Shown: piece after piece, positions 1 to 7,264 of the stretch
Layout of the letters: every line of letters starts with the position of its first letter
How positions within the stretch are numbered: the stretch's first letter is position 1
IMG/VR virus record: IMGVR_UViG_3300028025_004488
Location: 1 to 26,434 of that record
Length of the DNA stretch: 26,434 bases
From: a virus
Direction: 5' to 3' (one strand)
Made by a program: the position numbers and the translations under genes
The notes under the pieces: generated by a model
What the model was told of the DNA's origin: nothing
The model's input: only the letters and a program-made list of their open reading frames with translations
Databases searched by the model: none

Positions 1-108
1 TTCAAAAAACAAGTTGAAGAAGAAACTAAAATAGGTAAACAACTTCAAGAAAAATATGGTGATGGAAATATTGATTTAGAAAAAGGAGAGTTTATCTCGG
101 TTTCATGA
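1..108 (+). CDS. C-terminal end of an unidentified protein (5' truncated)
   Basis: Frame 1 is open from the first base to a TGA at 106-108 and encodes 35 residues, charged and rich in Lys/Glu/Gln, including QEKYGDGNIDLEKGEF. It has the same AT-rich codon use as the genes after it and is followed 50 bp later by the sheath gene. In T4-type phages the gene before the sheath is often the terminase large subunit or a neck protein, but nothing in these 35 residues is diagnostic, so no function is given. The short gap to the next gene contains a promoter-like motif, so this gene probably ends a separate unit. Confidence 0.6.
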   Translation, partial: FKKQVEEETKIGKQLQEKYGDGNIDLEKGEFISVS

Positions 109-126
109 TTTTGACCCTTTTTAAGA

Positions 127-134
127 TATTTATA
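127..134 (+). promoter_or_regulatory. Late-promoter-like TATTTATA box upstream of the sheath gene
   Basis: TATTTATA, preceded by AGA, ends 24 bp before the sheath ATG. The leader between is A-rich with no Shine-Dalgarno. It is one of eight such boxes placed just before gene starts in this window. Promoter function is inferred from position and recurrence. Confidence 0.55.
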
Positions 135-158
135 ATTAAAACAAACATAACATAAACC

Positions 159-1883
159 ATGGCAGAAACTCTAATATCACCAGGCGTATTAGCAAGAGAA
201 AATGATAATTCATTTGTTGCTCAAGGTCCCGTAACTGTTGGTGCTGTTCTTATAGGCCCAACTGTAAAAGGACCTGTAGAAATACCCACAGAAATTACTT
301 CATACTCCCAGTATCAACAAATTTTTGGCACTACACTTTCAAGCGGCAGCCCAGCCCAAACTTATACTTACTTTACTTCTATAGCGGCGTATAATTACTT
401 TATTAATGGAGGTACTTCATTATTAGTAGCTCGTGTTGTAACAGGATCTTATACCTCAGCTACAAGTAGTTTAATTGTAAGTGCTAGTGGAGCAACAACC
501 CCAGTATTTACTTTAGAAACAATTTCTGAAGGAGTTATCACTAACAGTTCAGGATCTGAGGATGCAATAGGTGCTTTAGCAAATGGTACATCTAATAACC
601 TTAGATGGCAAATAGTTAACTCAAATACATCATCAGGTACATTTGACTTATTAGTTCGCCAAGGTAATGATAATAGTGTAGAACCAACCATATTAGAAAC
701 GTTCCAAGGTTTATCATTAGATCCTTTTGCTTCCAATTATATAACTAAAATGATTGGAGATCAAAAGTATACTCTAAGAACAGACTCAGTAACTGCAACT
801 AAATACTTACAACTATCAGGTAGTTTCCCTAACCAATCAGCTTATATAAGAGTTAAATCAGTTAACCTGACTACTCCTAATTATTTTAATAACGCTGGAA
901 CTCCAAACCCAATTTATACTGGTTCATTACCTATAGTTAGTAGTGGATCATTTGGTGGTGCTGTTGGTGATATTAAAGCTGGTGCTAATTTCTATCAAAA
1001 TATTAATGGTACAGATACTCAAGGATTAACTGGTGGATGTTATGATGATATGATCTCATTATTAGCAAACCAAGATGATTACAAATATAATGTAATGCTA
1101 ACACCTGGTTTATATAATGTTGATTATACTTCCCAAATGACTCAAATCATATCTAATACTCAAAATCGTGGAGACGCTATTTATGTAACTGATATGGTAG
1201 CTTATGGAGCGTCTAGTGTAACAACAGTTACAGGAGAAGCCTCTAAAAGAAATACATCATATGCAGCTACATATTGGCCTTGGGTTCAAGTTCAAGACCC
1301 AGACTCAGGACAAAATGTATGGGTACCAGCTTCAACTATGATAGGTGGAGTATATGCTTATAATGATAGTGTTTCTGAACCATGGTTTGCACCAGCCGGT
1401 ATAAACAGAGGTGGATTAAGTACTGTAATTAGAGCTGAAAGACGTTTACCACAAGGTGATAGAGATACTTTATATAATGGAAAAGTAAACCCAATTGCTA
1501 CATTCCCAGGAACTGGAGTAGTAGTATACGGACAAAAAACATTACAAACTAGAGCAAGTGCTTTAGATCGTGTGAATGTTCGTCGCTTGTTAATTGCTCT
1601 TAAGAGTTATATTTCTCAAGTTGCTAACAACTTAGTATTTGAACAAAATACAGCTGCTACAAGAAATAACTTCTTAGCACAAGTTAATCCATATTTAGAG
1701 TCAGTTCAACAAAGACAAGGTTTGTATGCTTTCCAAGTAATAATGGATGATACTAATAACACACCAACAGTAATTGACCAAAATCAAATGGTAGGTCAGA
1801 TATATCTTCAACCAACTAAAACTGCTGAGTTTATCTATTTAGATTTCAATATTACACCAACTGGAGCTACATTCCCAGCATAA
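159..1883 (+). CDS. gp18: Contractile tail sheath protein (T4 gp18-like)
   Basis: This is the subunit of the contractile sheath that surrounds the tail tube and shortens on infection. The 574-residue product is a little shorter than T4 gp18 (about 660). The N-terminus has the family opening SPGVLARENDNSF followed by GAVLIGPTVKGP. The C-terminal half is the conserved sheath core: a WVPAS/GGVYAYND segment, PAGINRGGL, ALDRVNVRRLLIALKSYI, and the final strand region with QIYLQPTKTAEFIYLDF. The middle (about residues 90-330) is Ser/Thr/Gly-rich and probably the variable surface domain. The ATG lies 24 bp after a TATTTATA box. The tube gene follows directly, the usual 18-19 order. Identity is firm; the middle domain boundaries are estimates. 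Confidence 0.96.
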   Translation: MAETLISPGVLARENDNSFVAQGPVTVGAVLIGPTVKGPVEIPTEITSYSQYQQIFGTTLSSGSPAQTYTYFTSIAAYNYFINGGTSLLVARVVTGSYTSATSSLIVSASGATTPVFTLETISEGVITNSSGSEDAIGALANGTSNNLRWQIVNSNTSSGTFDLLVRQGNDNSVEPTILETFQGLSLDPFASNYITKMIGDQKYTLRTDSVTATKYLQLSGSFPNQSAYIRVKSVNLTTPNYFNNAGTPNPIYTGSLPIVSSGSFGGAVGDIKAGANFYQNINGTDTQGLTGGCYDDMISLLANQDDYKYNVMLTPGLYNVDYTSQMTQIISNTQNRGDAIYVTDMVAYGASSVTTVTGEASKRNTSYAATYWPWVQVQDPDSGQNVWVPASTMIGGVYAYNDSVSEPWFAPAGINRGGLSTVIRAERRLPQGDRDTLYNGKVNPIATFPGTGVVVYGQKTLQTRASALDRVNVRRLLIALKSYISQVANNLVFEQNTAATRNNFLAQVNPYLESVQQRQGLYAFQVIMDDTNNTPTVIDQNQMVGQIYLQPTKTAEFIYLDFNITPTGATFPA

Positions 1884-1899
1884 AAATTAATTATATAGA

Positions 1900-1907
1900 T
1901 ATTTATA
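1900..1907 (+). promoter_or_regulatory. Late-promoter-like TATTTATA box upstream of the tube gene
   Basis: TATTTATA preceded by AGA, as in the copy before the sheath gene. It ends 13 bp before the tube ATG, so any transcript would have a very short A-rich leader. A separate tube promoter would allow extra tube transcription. Function is inferred. Confidence 0.55.
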
Positions 1908-1920
1908 ATAAACAGAAAAC

Positions 1921-2409
1921 ATGGCAATACTAGACGCAAACGAAATATTTTTCACAGCATTTGAACCAAAACAAGCTAATAGATTTATCCTTTATATGGA
2001 TGGAGTACCTAGCTATATAATTAAAGGAGTAAATGGTGTAAATTTAACTCAAGGTGAAGTAACATTAAACCATATTAACGTACAACGTAAAGTTAAAGGT
2101 AAAACGGTATGGGGTGATATTCAAATGACATTATTTGATCCAATTACTCCATCTGGAGCCCAAGCTGTAATGGAATGGGTTCGTTTACATCACGAATCAG
2201 TAACAGGTAGAGATGGATACTCTGACTTTTATAAAAAGGATTTAGTAATAGATGTATTAGGACCTGTAGGAGATGTAGTAAGTGAATGGATTCTTAAAGG
2301 CGCATTTGTTAAAGATGCTAATTTTGGTGATTATAACTGGGATACTGCAGACACCGCAGTTAATATCACAATGACTTTAGCCGTAGATTACTGCGTATTA
2401 AACTTCTAA
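1921..2409 (+). CDS. gp19: Tail tube protein (T4 gp19-like)
   Basis: This is the major subunit of the inner tail tube, which stacks as hexamers around the tape measure. At 162 residues it is almost exactly the length of T4 gp19. The sequence fits the family: N-terminal EIFFTAFEPKQANRFILYMD, a central KVKGKTVWGDIQMTLFDPI strand pair, WVRLHHESVTGRDGYSDFYKK, and the C-terminal DTADTAVNITMTLAVDYCVL. It follows the sheath gene, the standard order in contractile tails. Its 3' end is closed by a strong intrinsic terminator about 20 bp downstream, so high-level tube transcription should be largely separated from the next gene. Confidence 0.95.
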   Translation: MAILDANEIFFTAFEPKQANRFILYMDGVPSYIIKGVNGVNLTQGEVTLNHINVQRKVKGKTVWGDIQMTLFDPITPSGAQAVMEWVRLHHESVTGRDGYSDFYKKDLVIDVLGPVGDVVSEWILKGAFVKDANFGDYNWDTADTAVNITMTLAVDYCVLNF

Positions 2410-2430
2410 TATCACTACTTAATTATAAAA

Positions 2431-2460
2431 AGAGCTCGCATTTTGCGAGCTTTCTTTTTT
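2431..2460 (+). terminator. Rho-independent terminator after the tube gene
   Basis: The arms AGCTCGCA (2433-2440) and TGCGAGCT (2444-2451) are perfectly complementary around a TTT loop, and the stem can be extended by one G-T and one A-T pair. A T-rich tract runs to 2460. It is by far the clearest GC-rich hairpin in the window. A TATTTATA box begins only 3 bp after it. Confidence 0.9.
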
Positions 2461-2463
2461 GAA

Positions 2464-2471
2464 TATTTATA
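2464..2471 (+). promoter_or_regulatory. Late-promoter-like TATTTATA box after the tube terminator
   Basis: TATTTATA lies 3 bp beyond the terminator tract and ends 11 bp before the ATG at 2483. The terminator-then-box order is what is expected if the box restarts transcription for the repetitive protein gene. Confidence 0.6.
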
Positions 2472-2482
2472 ATAAAATAATT

Positions 2483-3742
2483 ATGGGATTATTAGAATTA
2501 TTACAACAAGGTCAAACTACATTAAGCGCAGGAAGTTTTCCTGGTGATACCCCTATTAATGATCCTCAATCTGGATTCATACAAGAAAATTCACCTACAA
2601 ATACATATGAAAGTGGAATAATAGGCCAACCTGATAATGGAAGTATATTAGTAGATACTTTACCAAACACAGGATTAGATAATACTGTAGCAAATCATGA
2701 TCCTAATAAACCTATACCTCAACCAAGTATATATTTTCCCCAATTATCTAGAGGAGAATTTGGTGGGGCATCAGACAGTTATATTCAAAATTATGGCCCT
2801 GAGTCTACTTACTTAGATACTACACCAATCCAAACTTCAAATAGTCCCCAATTACCTACTTTAGAACAAACTGGCTTAGATAATACAGATGATAATTCTA
2901 CATCAAATATTCCTACTCCAAACAGCATTAGTGCCCCTACTAACTATGGTAATGTACCTGTTTCCCCTCAAGTTCAAATGGGTGAATTTGGAGGAGCACC
3001 CTCCCAGTACCAAACAACTTATACTCCTGATCAAACATATTTAGATCAGTATAATACATTAGTTGGAGATACTAATTCTCAACTTAATACATTAAATGAA
3101 ACTGGCTTAGATAATACTGATAATGGATCAGCTGAAACTACTATCACACCAGATAGCATAGCTTATCCTAATAATTACCCTGTTATTCCAAATGTAAGTT
3201 TAGGGGCATTTAACGGAGCACCATCTCAATATGAATCACTATATAATTCTAACAGTACATACTTAGACACATATGATGTTATTACAAATGATAGTACAAA
3301 TCCATTAAATAACAACCTAAATTCCTCAGGATTAGATAATACCTATCCTTCTGAAGCTGCTCCTACAGCTGAGATTCCATTTGACGGTACAGTTTATCCT
3401 GTATTCTCTTCAGGCCAATGGGGAGGAGCCTCACAATTATTCGAACAAAATTATGGCCCATCAGAAAACCAATACTATCCACCATTTGTAACTACTTCAA
3501 ATACAGATTTATTAAGTCAACAATATGATAGTTTATCTAAAACTGGATTAGATGTTGATAATGAAAACGCAATCCCAACTACTGATATCGTAGTAAACCC
3601 AGACAATATCACAGTTTACCCAGCATCTAATGTTACTAGTATCACAGGTAGTGCCCCTCAACCTTTTAATCAAGTGTGGAAACCTATAAAAAGATATTAT
3701 AATGACTATATTAAACCATTAAAAGATCAAAATCTAGTATAA
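2483..3742 (+). CDS. Repetitive protein, probable virion component (function unknown)
   Basis: I do not recognise this family. The 419-residue product is built from about five degenerate units of 67-77 residues. Each carries a GEFGGA-type motif, then an SQY...Y...TYLD segment, then TGLDNT. TGLDNT-type motifs lie near residues 63, 130, 207, 282 and 354, the last degenerate (TGLDVD). The protein is rich in Asn, Pro, Ser, Thr and Gly, lacks Cys and has no signal peptide or membrane segment. The last 30 residues are different and basic/aromatic (KPIKRYYNDYIKPLKD). An upstream in-frame TTG at 2459 would place the start inside the terminator tract and across the TATTTATA box, so the ATG at 2483 is chosen. 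Its place between tube and tape-measure genes suggests a tail-associated role; this is inference. Confidence 0.85.
   Translation: MGLLELLQQGQTTLSAGSFPGDTPINDPQSGFIQENSPTNTYESGIIGQPDNGSILVDTLPNTGLDNTVANHDPNKPIPQPSIYFPQLSRGEFGGASDSYIQNYGPESTYLDTTPIQTSNSPQLPTLEQTGLDNTDDNSTSNIPTPNSISAPTNYGNVPVSPQVQMGEFGGAPSQYQTTYTPDQTYLDQYNTLVGDTNSQLNTLNETGLDNTDNGSAETTITPDSIAYPNNYPVIPNVSLGAFNGAPSQYESLYNSNSTYLDTYDVITNDSTNPLNNNLNSSGLDNTYPSEAAPTAEIPFDGTVYPVFSSGQWGGASQLFEQNYGPSENQYYPPFVTTSNTDLLSQQYDSLSKTGLDVDNENAIPTTDIVVNPDNITVYPASNVTSITGSAPQPFNQVWKPIKRYYNDYIKPLKDQNLV
2525..3562 (+). repeat. Five degenerate ~70-77-codon repeats within the repetitive protein gene
   Basis: The start-of-unit motif recurs as GEFGGA (twice), GAFNGA, GQWGGA and a divergent first copy (GSFPGD). 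The end-of-unit motif TGLDNT recurs at codons starting 2669, 2870, 3101, 3326 and 3542, a spacing of 67, 77, 75 and 72 codons. Conservation is mainly at protein level; only the short GGATTAGATAATAC-like core is well kept in DNA. This indicates old duplications under protein-level selection. Confidence 0.8.
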
Positions 3743-3758
3743 AAATATAGTTTGTATA

Positions 3759-3766
3759 TATTTATA
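3759..3766 (+). promoter_or_regulatory. Late-promoter-like TATTTATA box upstream of the gp26-type gene
   Basis: TATTTATA within an alternating TA stretch, ending 31 bp before the ATG at 3798. This is the longest box-to-start distance of the set. Confidence 0.5.
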
Positions 3767-3797
3767 TAAGACATTAAAGTTATAACAAATAAAAGAT

Positions 3798-4529
3798 ATG
3801 GAAAACAAATTTAAAATGCCAACAGAGATTGTTGAGCTACCATCACAAGGATTAGTATATCCTGAATCATCACCTTTATCAAGCGGAAAAATAGAAATGA
3901 AATACATGACCGCTCGTGAAGAAGATATCTTAACTAACCAAAATTATATTAATAAAGGTATAGTATTAGATGAGTTAGTTAAATCACTCATTGTTTCTGA
4001 TATAAATTATGATGACTTAATTGTAGGTGATAAAAACGCTATTTTAGTAGCAGCTCGTATCTTAGGATATGGTAAAGATTATTCATTTAGTTGGGGTGGG
4101 GATCGATATGATATTGATTTAACAACAATTGATAATAATCCTTTAGACACTAAATTATTTAAAAAAGGTGTAAATGAATTTAATTTTACTCTTCCATCAA
4201 CAGGCATAAGTATTACCTTTAAATTATTAACAGGTCAAGATGAAAAGAAAATTAAAGGAGAAATTGAAGGACTAAAGAAGATTAATAAAAATTCTTCAAC
4301 AGATTTATCAACCCGCCTAAAATATATCATTACATCTGTTGATGGGAATAGAGACCAAAAAGACATTAGAGAATTTGTCGACACAGCTTTATTAGCTCGT
4401 GACTCCAGAGCATTAAGGGAGTATATAAAGGAGGTGCAACCAGACGTAGATCTGACCTTTTTTCCCAACCCAATCGGAGAAAAAGTTGCAATTCCCATTG
4501 GACTTAGCTTTTTTTGGCCTGACATCTGA
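3798..4529 (+). CDS. gp26: gp26-type baseplate hub/assembly protein; candidate tail assembly chaperone
   Basis: The 243-residue product has the opening typical of the T4 gp26 baseplate family: ELPSQGLVYPESSPLSSG, then IEMKYMTAREEDILTN, followed by a helical region (LVKSLIV) and an AARILGYG segment. T4 gp26 is about 208 residues and is needed for hub assembly. The C-terminus ends FFWPDI. The FFW codons are TTT TTT TGG, part of a run of seven Ts at 4509-4515. The 3' end overlaps the gp51-type frame by 44 bp from its first TTG, and the pair lies directly upstream of the tape measure. That is the position of frameshifting tail assembly chaperones in lambda- and Mu-type tails. Family assignment is good; a chaperone role is an inference from position. 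Confidence 0.8.
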   Translation: MENKFKMPTEIVELPSQGLVYPESSPLSSGKIEMKYMTAREEDILTNQNYINKGIVLDELVKSLIVSDINYDDLIVGDKNAILVAARILGYGKDYSFSWGGDRYDIDLTTIDNNPLDTKLFKKGVNEFNFTLPSTGISITFKLLTGQDEKKIKGEIEGLKKINKNSSTDLSTRLKYIITSVDGNRDQKDIREFVDTALLARDSRALREYIKEVQPDVDLTFFPNPIGEKVAIPIGLSFFWPDI

Positions 4530-4803
4530 GATAGTACCTCAATTACGTTCTAGCATATTCACTCAAATCCATGAAATTGTTTTTCATGGTCAAGGAGGAT
4601 ATGATTGGGAAACAGTTTATAATATGCCTATTTGGCTTCGTAAATTTACTTTTCATAAATTAAAAGAATACTACGAAAAACAAAACCAATCACAGAATAA
4701 TGATTTAGCAGCCCAATCTCAAAAAATTAAAGAGGGTAAAATAGATATCCCATCTCATCTAAAAGGAAAACTAAGTGATAGTAAAAGAGTAGCCAAGTAT
4801 TAA
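4486..4803 (+). CDS. gp51: gp51-type hub assembly protein; possibly the frameshift extension of the gp26-type protein
   Basis: This frame encodes a conserved-looking block, FTQIHEIVFHGQGGYDWETV then NMPIWLRKFTFHKLKEYYEK, then a polar tail ending VAKY. It resembles the short gp51-type hub assembly proteins of T4-like phages. The frame opens after a TGA at 4453-4455 and has no ATG before the conserved block. If expressed alone it needs TTG at 4486 (105 residues) or TTG at 4498. A GGAGA at 4476-4480 lies 5 bp before the first TTG and supports independent initiation. Alternatively, ribosomes on the gp26-type gene could shift +1 or -2 on the T7 run and read straight into this frame, giving a fusion of 334 or 335 residues. 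The sequence alone does not decide between the two. A terminator hairpin overlaps its stop codon. Confidence 0.7.
   Translation: MQFPLDLAFFGLTSEIVPQLRSSIFTQIHEIVFHGQGGYDWETVYNMPIWLRKFTFHKLKEYYEKQNQSQNNDLAAQSQKIKEGKIDIPSHLKGKLSDSKRVAKY
4509..4517 (+). other. Candidate programmed frameshift site (TTTTTTTGG)
   Basis: In the gp26-type frame this reads TTT TTT TGG, five codons before the stop. A -1 shift hits TGA at 4520-4522. A +1 or -2 shift enters the gp51-type frame, open to 4803. Homopolymeric T runs are slippery for ribosomes and RNA polymerase. A deletion of one T in the transcript would have the same result. The site is seen; its use is hypothetical. Confidence 0.45.
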
Positions 4804-4820
4804 TTCTTGGCTTTCTTTAT
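4791..4820 (+). terminator. Probable terminator overlapping the gp51-type stop codon
   Basis: AGCCAAG (4791-4797) and CTTGGCT (4806-4812) form a perfect 7-bp stem with an 8-nt loop that contains the TAA stop, followed by the T-rich tract TTCTTTAT. The stem is weaker than the one at 2431 and may be leaky. It would reduce read-through from the assembly genes into the tape measure gene. Confidence 0.65.
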
Positions 4821-4827
4821 ATTTATG
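4820..4827 (+). promoter_or_regulatory. Late-promoter-like box (TATTTATG) upstream of the tape measure
   Basis: TATTTATG, one base off the common form, begins where the terminator tract ends and lies 15 bp before the ATG at 4843. It repeats the terminator-then-box arrangement at 2431-2471. Confidence 0.45.
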
Positions 4828-4842
4828 TCTATATAAAACATT

Positions 4843-7233
4843 ATGGCAACACCTTCTACCCCCGATCCTAAAGACATACAAAGACTAGAAGAACTTTATA
4901 AGAAAATTCAAGGTTATAGTGAGGCCGGAGCAAGAGCTGCTGCCCAACTAGCTATTAGTAATGGTAAAGCAGCTGATGAATTAATTCGATTAGAAGTAGC
5001 GTATAAAGATCTTATGAAAGATGTTAACACTTCTGTAACTTCTTTTACTAACATTGTTGATGAAATAAAAAATATGAACAGTGGTGTGAATAAAAGCATC
5101 GCTGGTTTTAAAGGATTAGAAAGTTTAGCTTCTAAATTAAATTATCACCAACAAGGAATAAATCGTTTATCTACCAAAGAATTAGAAACTTTACAGAAAA
5201 AAGCTAAACAAAAACAAAAAGATTTAGAAAATGCTAGAGACCTAAACGCATCTGAAATTGCTCGATTAGAAAATGTTCGTCATTTATCTCTTGAGCTTGA
5301 AGAACAATATAAAGATGCTAAAACATCTTATAATAATATACAATCCCAACTAACTGATAATAATAGTGCTTTACACACTTTTAATGATCAAATTGCAGAT
5401 GCTATTGATGGTACTAAAAGCATTGAAGATTCATTAGGATTAACTGGTACGATGATGAAAGGAATGAGTAAAATCCCATTCTTAGGTAACCTCCCAGGCA
5501 TGAATAGTGTTTTAGGCAATGTTGAAGAGAAAATAGCTAACATCCAGAATGAAACAGGCATGACTGTTTCTAAAACTAAAGCTATGGGTATGGCTTTTAA
5601 AGAAATGGGACCAGTTATAGGTAAATCTTTATTTGACCCATTATCTATGTCTTTATTTGTATTTAAACAATTAAAAGACATTTTCTTTGCTATAGACACA
5701 GGGGCAGGGGAGTTGGCTAAAGGTATGAATATGTCTTATAAAGAAGCTTTAGCTTTCCGAGATAAATTAGGAGAAATAGCCAAAGACTCTAAGGACGCTG
5801 CTCTTAATACAAAAGGAATACAAGAGAGTTATATGGCTATTGGCCAAGCTTTAGGAGCTAATGCTGATATAAATGAAAAAGAATTAAAAACTTTTACTAA
5901 ATTAAGAGAACAAGCTGGATTTACTAATGATGAATTAGTAAGTATGCAAAAGATGTCTTTAGTTACAGGTAAAAGTATAGAAGATACTACTAAAGAATTT
6001 TTAGGTGGAGCTACAGCTCTATCTGCTCAAAAAGGTTTAGCTATTAATGTTAAACAATTAATGAAAGAAACCGCTAATGTTTCTAATGCTACTAAATTAT
6101 CATTAGTTGGTGGAGCTAAAGGTTTAGCAGAAGCAGCTGTAGCAGCAAAAGCATTAGGTGTTGACTTAGGTAAAGTAAGTGACATATCAGGTAAATTGCT
6201 TAATTTTGAAGACAGCATATCAGCTGAATTAGAAGCAGAATTATTAACTGGTAAACAAATTAATCTTGAAACAGCTCGTCTAGCCGCTTTAAACGGAGAC
6301 ATGGCCACAGTAGCTGAGGAAATTAAAAAACAAATAGGCGGGTCAGCTGAATTCTCTAAAATGAATCGCATCCAGCAAGAAGCATTTGCTAACGCTGTTG
6401 GAATGGGTAGAGAAGAATTAGCTAATTCATTAGTTGAACAAGAGGCATTACAAAAAGTAGGTGCTAAAACAGCTGAAGAAGCAAAGAAAAAATATGATTA
6501 TTTAATATCTACAGGTTTAACAGCTGAACAGGCTGCTTTACAATTAGGTGACGAACAATTAGCTAAACAATTTGAACAGCAAAATCTTCAAGAACGTTTT
6601 AATCAAGCTATTGAAAAACTAAAAGATACATTATCAACATTAGTTGATGGACCATTAGGTTCATTTATGGCTGGGTTAGCTGATTTATTAAATAATGCTG
6701 AAGTATTAAAAGGAATATTCTTAGCTATAGGTACTATATTAGCTACAAGAATGGTAGTTAGCTTAGCTACAGGTGTAGTAAGTATAATGGCATCTGTAGC
6801 TGGAGCAAGAGCATATAATCAAGCTTTAAACCAAAACTTAGGCAAAGAAGCAGCCCTTACAGCTATGAAAGTAGCTGGAGCAGAAGCATCAACTCTTGGG
6901 GCGGCAACTGTTCCCATTTTAGCGGGTATAGCAGCAGTAATGGCTGTTGTTGGTGGATTATATGCTTTAAAAGATGGAGCTGTTGATCCCAACGGTGGAT
7001 TAGTTGTTTCTAAACCAGAAGGTGGACTTGTAGCTCAATATGATAAAAAAGACTACATTGTAGGTACAACTAACAGACCAGGATCAGGTGGAGGAAGTGC
7101 GCCCATAGATTATGATCGTTTAGCAGCAGCAATGTCTAAAGTAAATGTATCACCTGTTGTGAACTTAGACGGAAGAAAAATATCAGATAATTCAAATGAT
7201 ATTACTAATAAATCGTCTGTTAAACTCCAATAA
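4843..7233 (+). CDS. Tape measure protein (T4 gp29-like role)
   Basis: This protein is expected to run down the tube lumen and set tail length. It has 796 residues. The first ~200 are long charged helices likely to form coiled coil (LEELYKKIQGYSEAGARAAA and the Lys/Gln-rich stretch after it). A mostly helical, Ala/Lys-rich middle follows. Two hydrophobic segments lie near residues 621-655 and 682-708, typical of tape measures. The C-terminus has a Gly-rich linker and DYDRLAAAMSKVNVSPVVNL followed by DGRKI, an ending seen in many tape measures. Using about 0.15 nm per residue, it suggests a tail near 120 nm. It follows the gp26/gp51-type pair and precedes baseplate genes, the expected position. 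Confidence 0.88.
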   Translation: MATPSTPDPKDIQRLEELYKKIQGYSEAGARAAAQLAISNGKAADELIRLEVAYKDLMKDVNTSVTSFTNIVDEIKNMNSGVNKSIAGFKGLESLASKLNYHQQGINRLSTKELETLQKKAKQKQKDLENARDLNASEIARLENVRHLSLELEEQYKDAKTSYNNIQSQLTDNNSALHTFNDQIADAIDGTKSIEDSLGLTGTMMKGMSKIPFLGNLPGMNSVLGNVEEKIANIQNETGMTVSKTKAMGMAFKEMGPVIGKSLFDPLSMSLFVFKQLKDIFFAIDTGAGELAKGMNMSYKEALAFRDKLGEIAKDSKDAALNTKGIQESYMAIGQALGANADINEKELKTFTKLREQAGFTNDELVSMQKMSLVTGKSIEDTTKEFLGGATALSAQKGLAINVKQLMKETANVSNATKLSLVGGAKGLAEAAVAAKALGVDLGKVSDISGKLLNFEDSISAELEAELLTGKQINLETARLAALNGDMATVAEEIKKQIGGSAEFSKMNRIQQEAFANAVGMGREELANSLVEQEALQKVGAKTAEEAKKKYDYLISTGLTAEQAALQLGDEQLAKQFEQQNLQERFNQAIEKLKDTLSTLVDGPLGSFMAGLADLLNNAEVLKGIFLAIGTILATRMVVSLATGVVSIMASVAGARAYNQALNQNLGKEAALTAMKVAGAEASTLGAATVPILAGIAAVMAVVGGLYALKDGAVDPNGGLVVSKPEGGLVAQYDKKDYIVGTTNRPGSGGGSAPIDYDRLAAAMSKVNVSPVVNLDGRKISDNSNDITNKSSVKLQ

Positions 7234-7240
7234 TAAACAA

Positions 7241-7248
7241 TATTTATA
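7241..7248 (+). promoter_or_regulatory. Late-promoter-like TATTTATA box upstream of the 629-residue baseplate gene
   Basis: TATTTATA ends 16 bp before the ATG at 7265, in the short gap after the tape measure gene. No further clear box is seen between genes until 17039, so this one may serve the whole baseplate and first fibre block. Confidence 0.55.
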
Positions 7249-7264
7249 TCTAAATAGCTAATTA

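Noticed and set aside
449-736. Antisense ORFs of 60-114 residues under the sheath, tape measure, hub and fibre genes
   Set aside because: None has a leader, promoter-like box or recognisable domain, and all lie opposite well-supported genes. They are shadows of codon bias.
2459-2482. TTG start 8 codons upstream for the repetitive protein
   Set aside because: It would begin in the terminator T-tract and translate across the TATTTATA box; the ATG at 2483 has the usual leader.
4509-4522. -1 frameshift at the T7 run
   Set aside because: The -1 frame meets TGA at 4520-4522, so only +1/-2 (or one-base transcript slippage) gives a product.
4807-4836. TTGGCT, 17 bp, TATATAA as a third copy of the early/middle promoter
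   Set aside because: It lacks the shared 12-mer, the TTGGCT is the right arm of a terminator hairpin, and a TATTTATG box better explains the gap. The matching spacing may be chance, so it is only noted.
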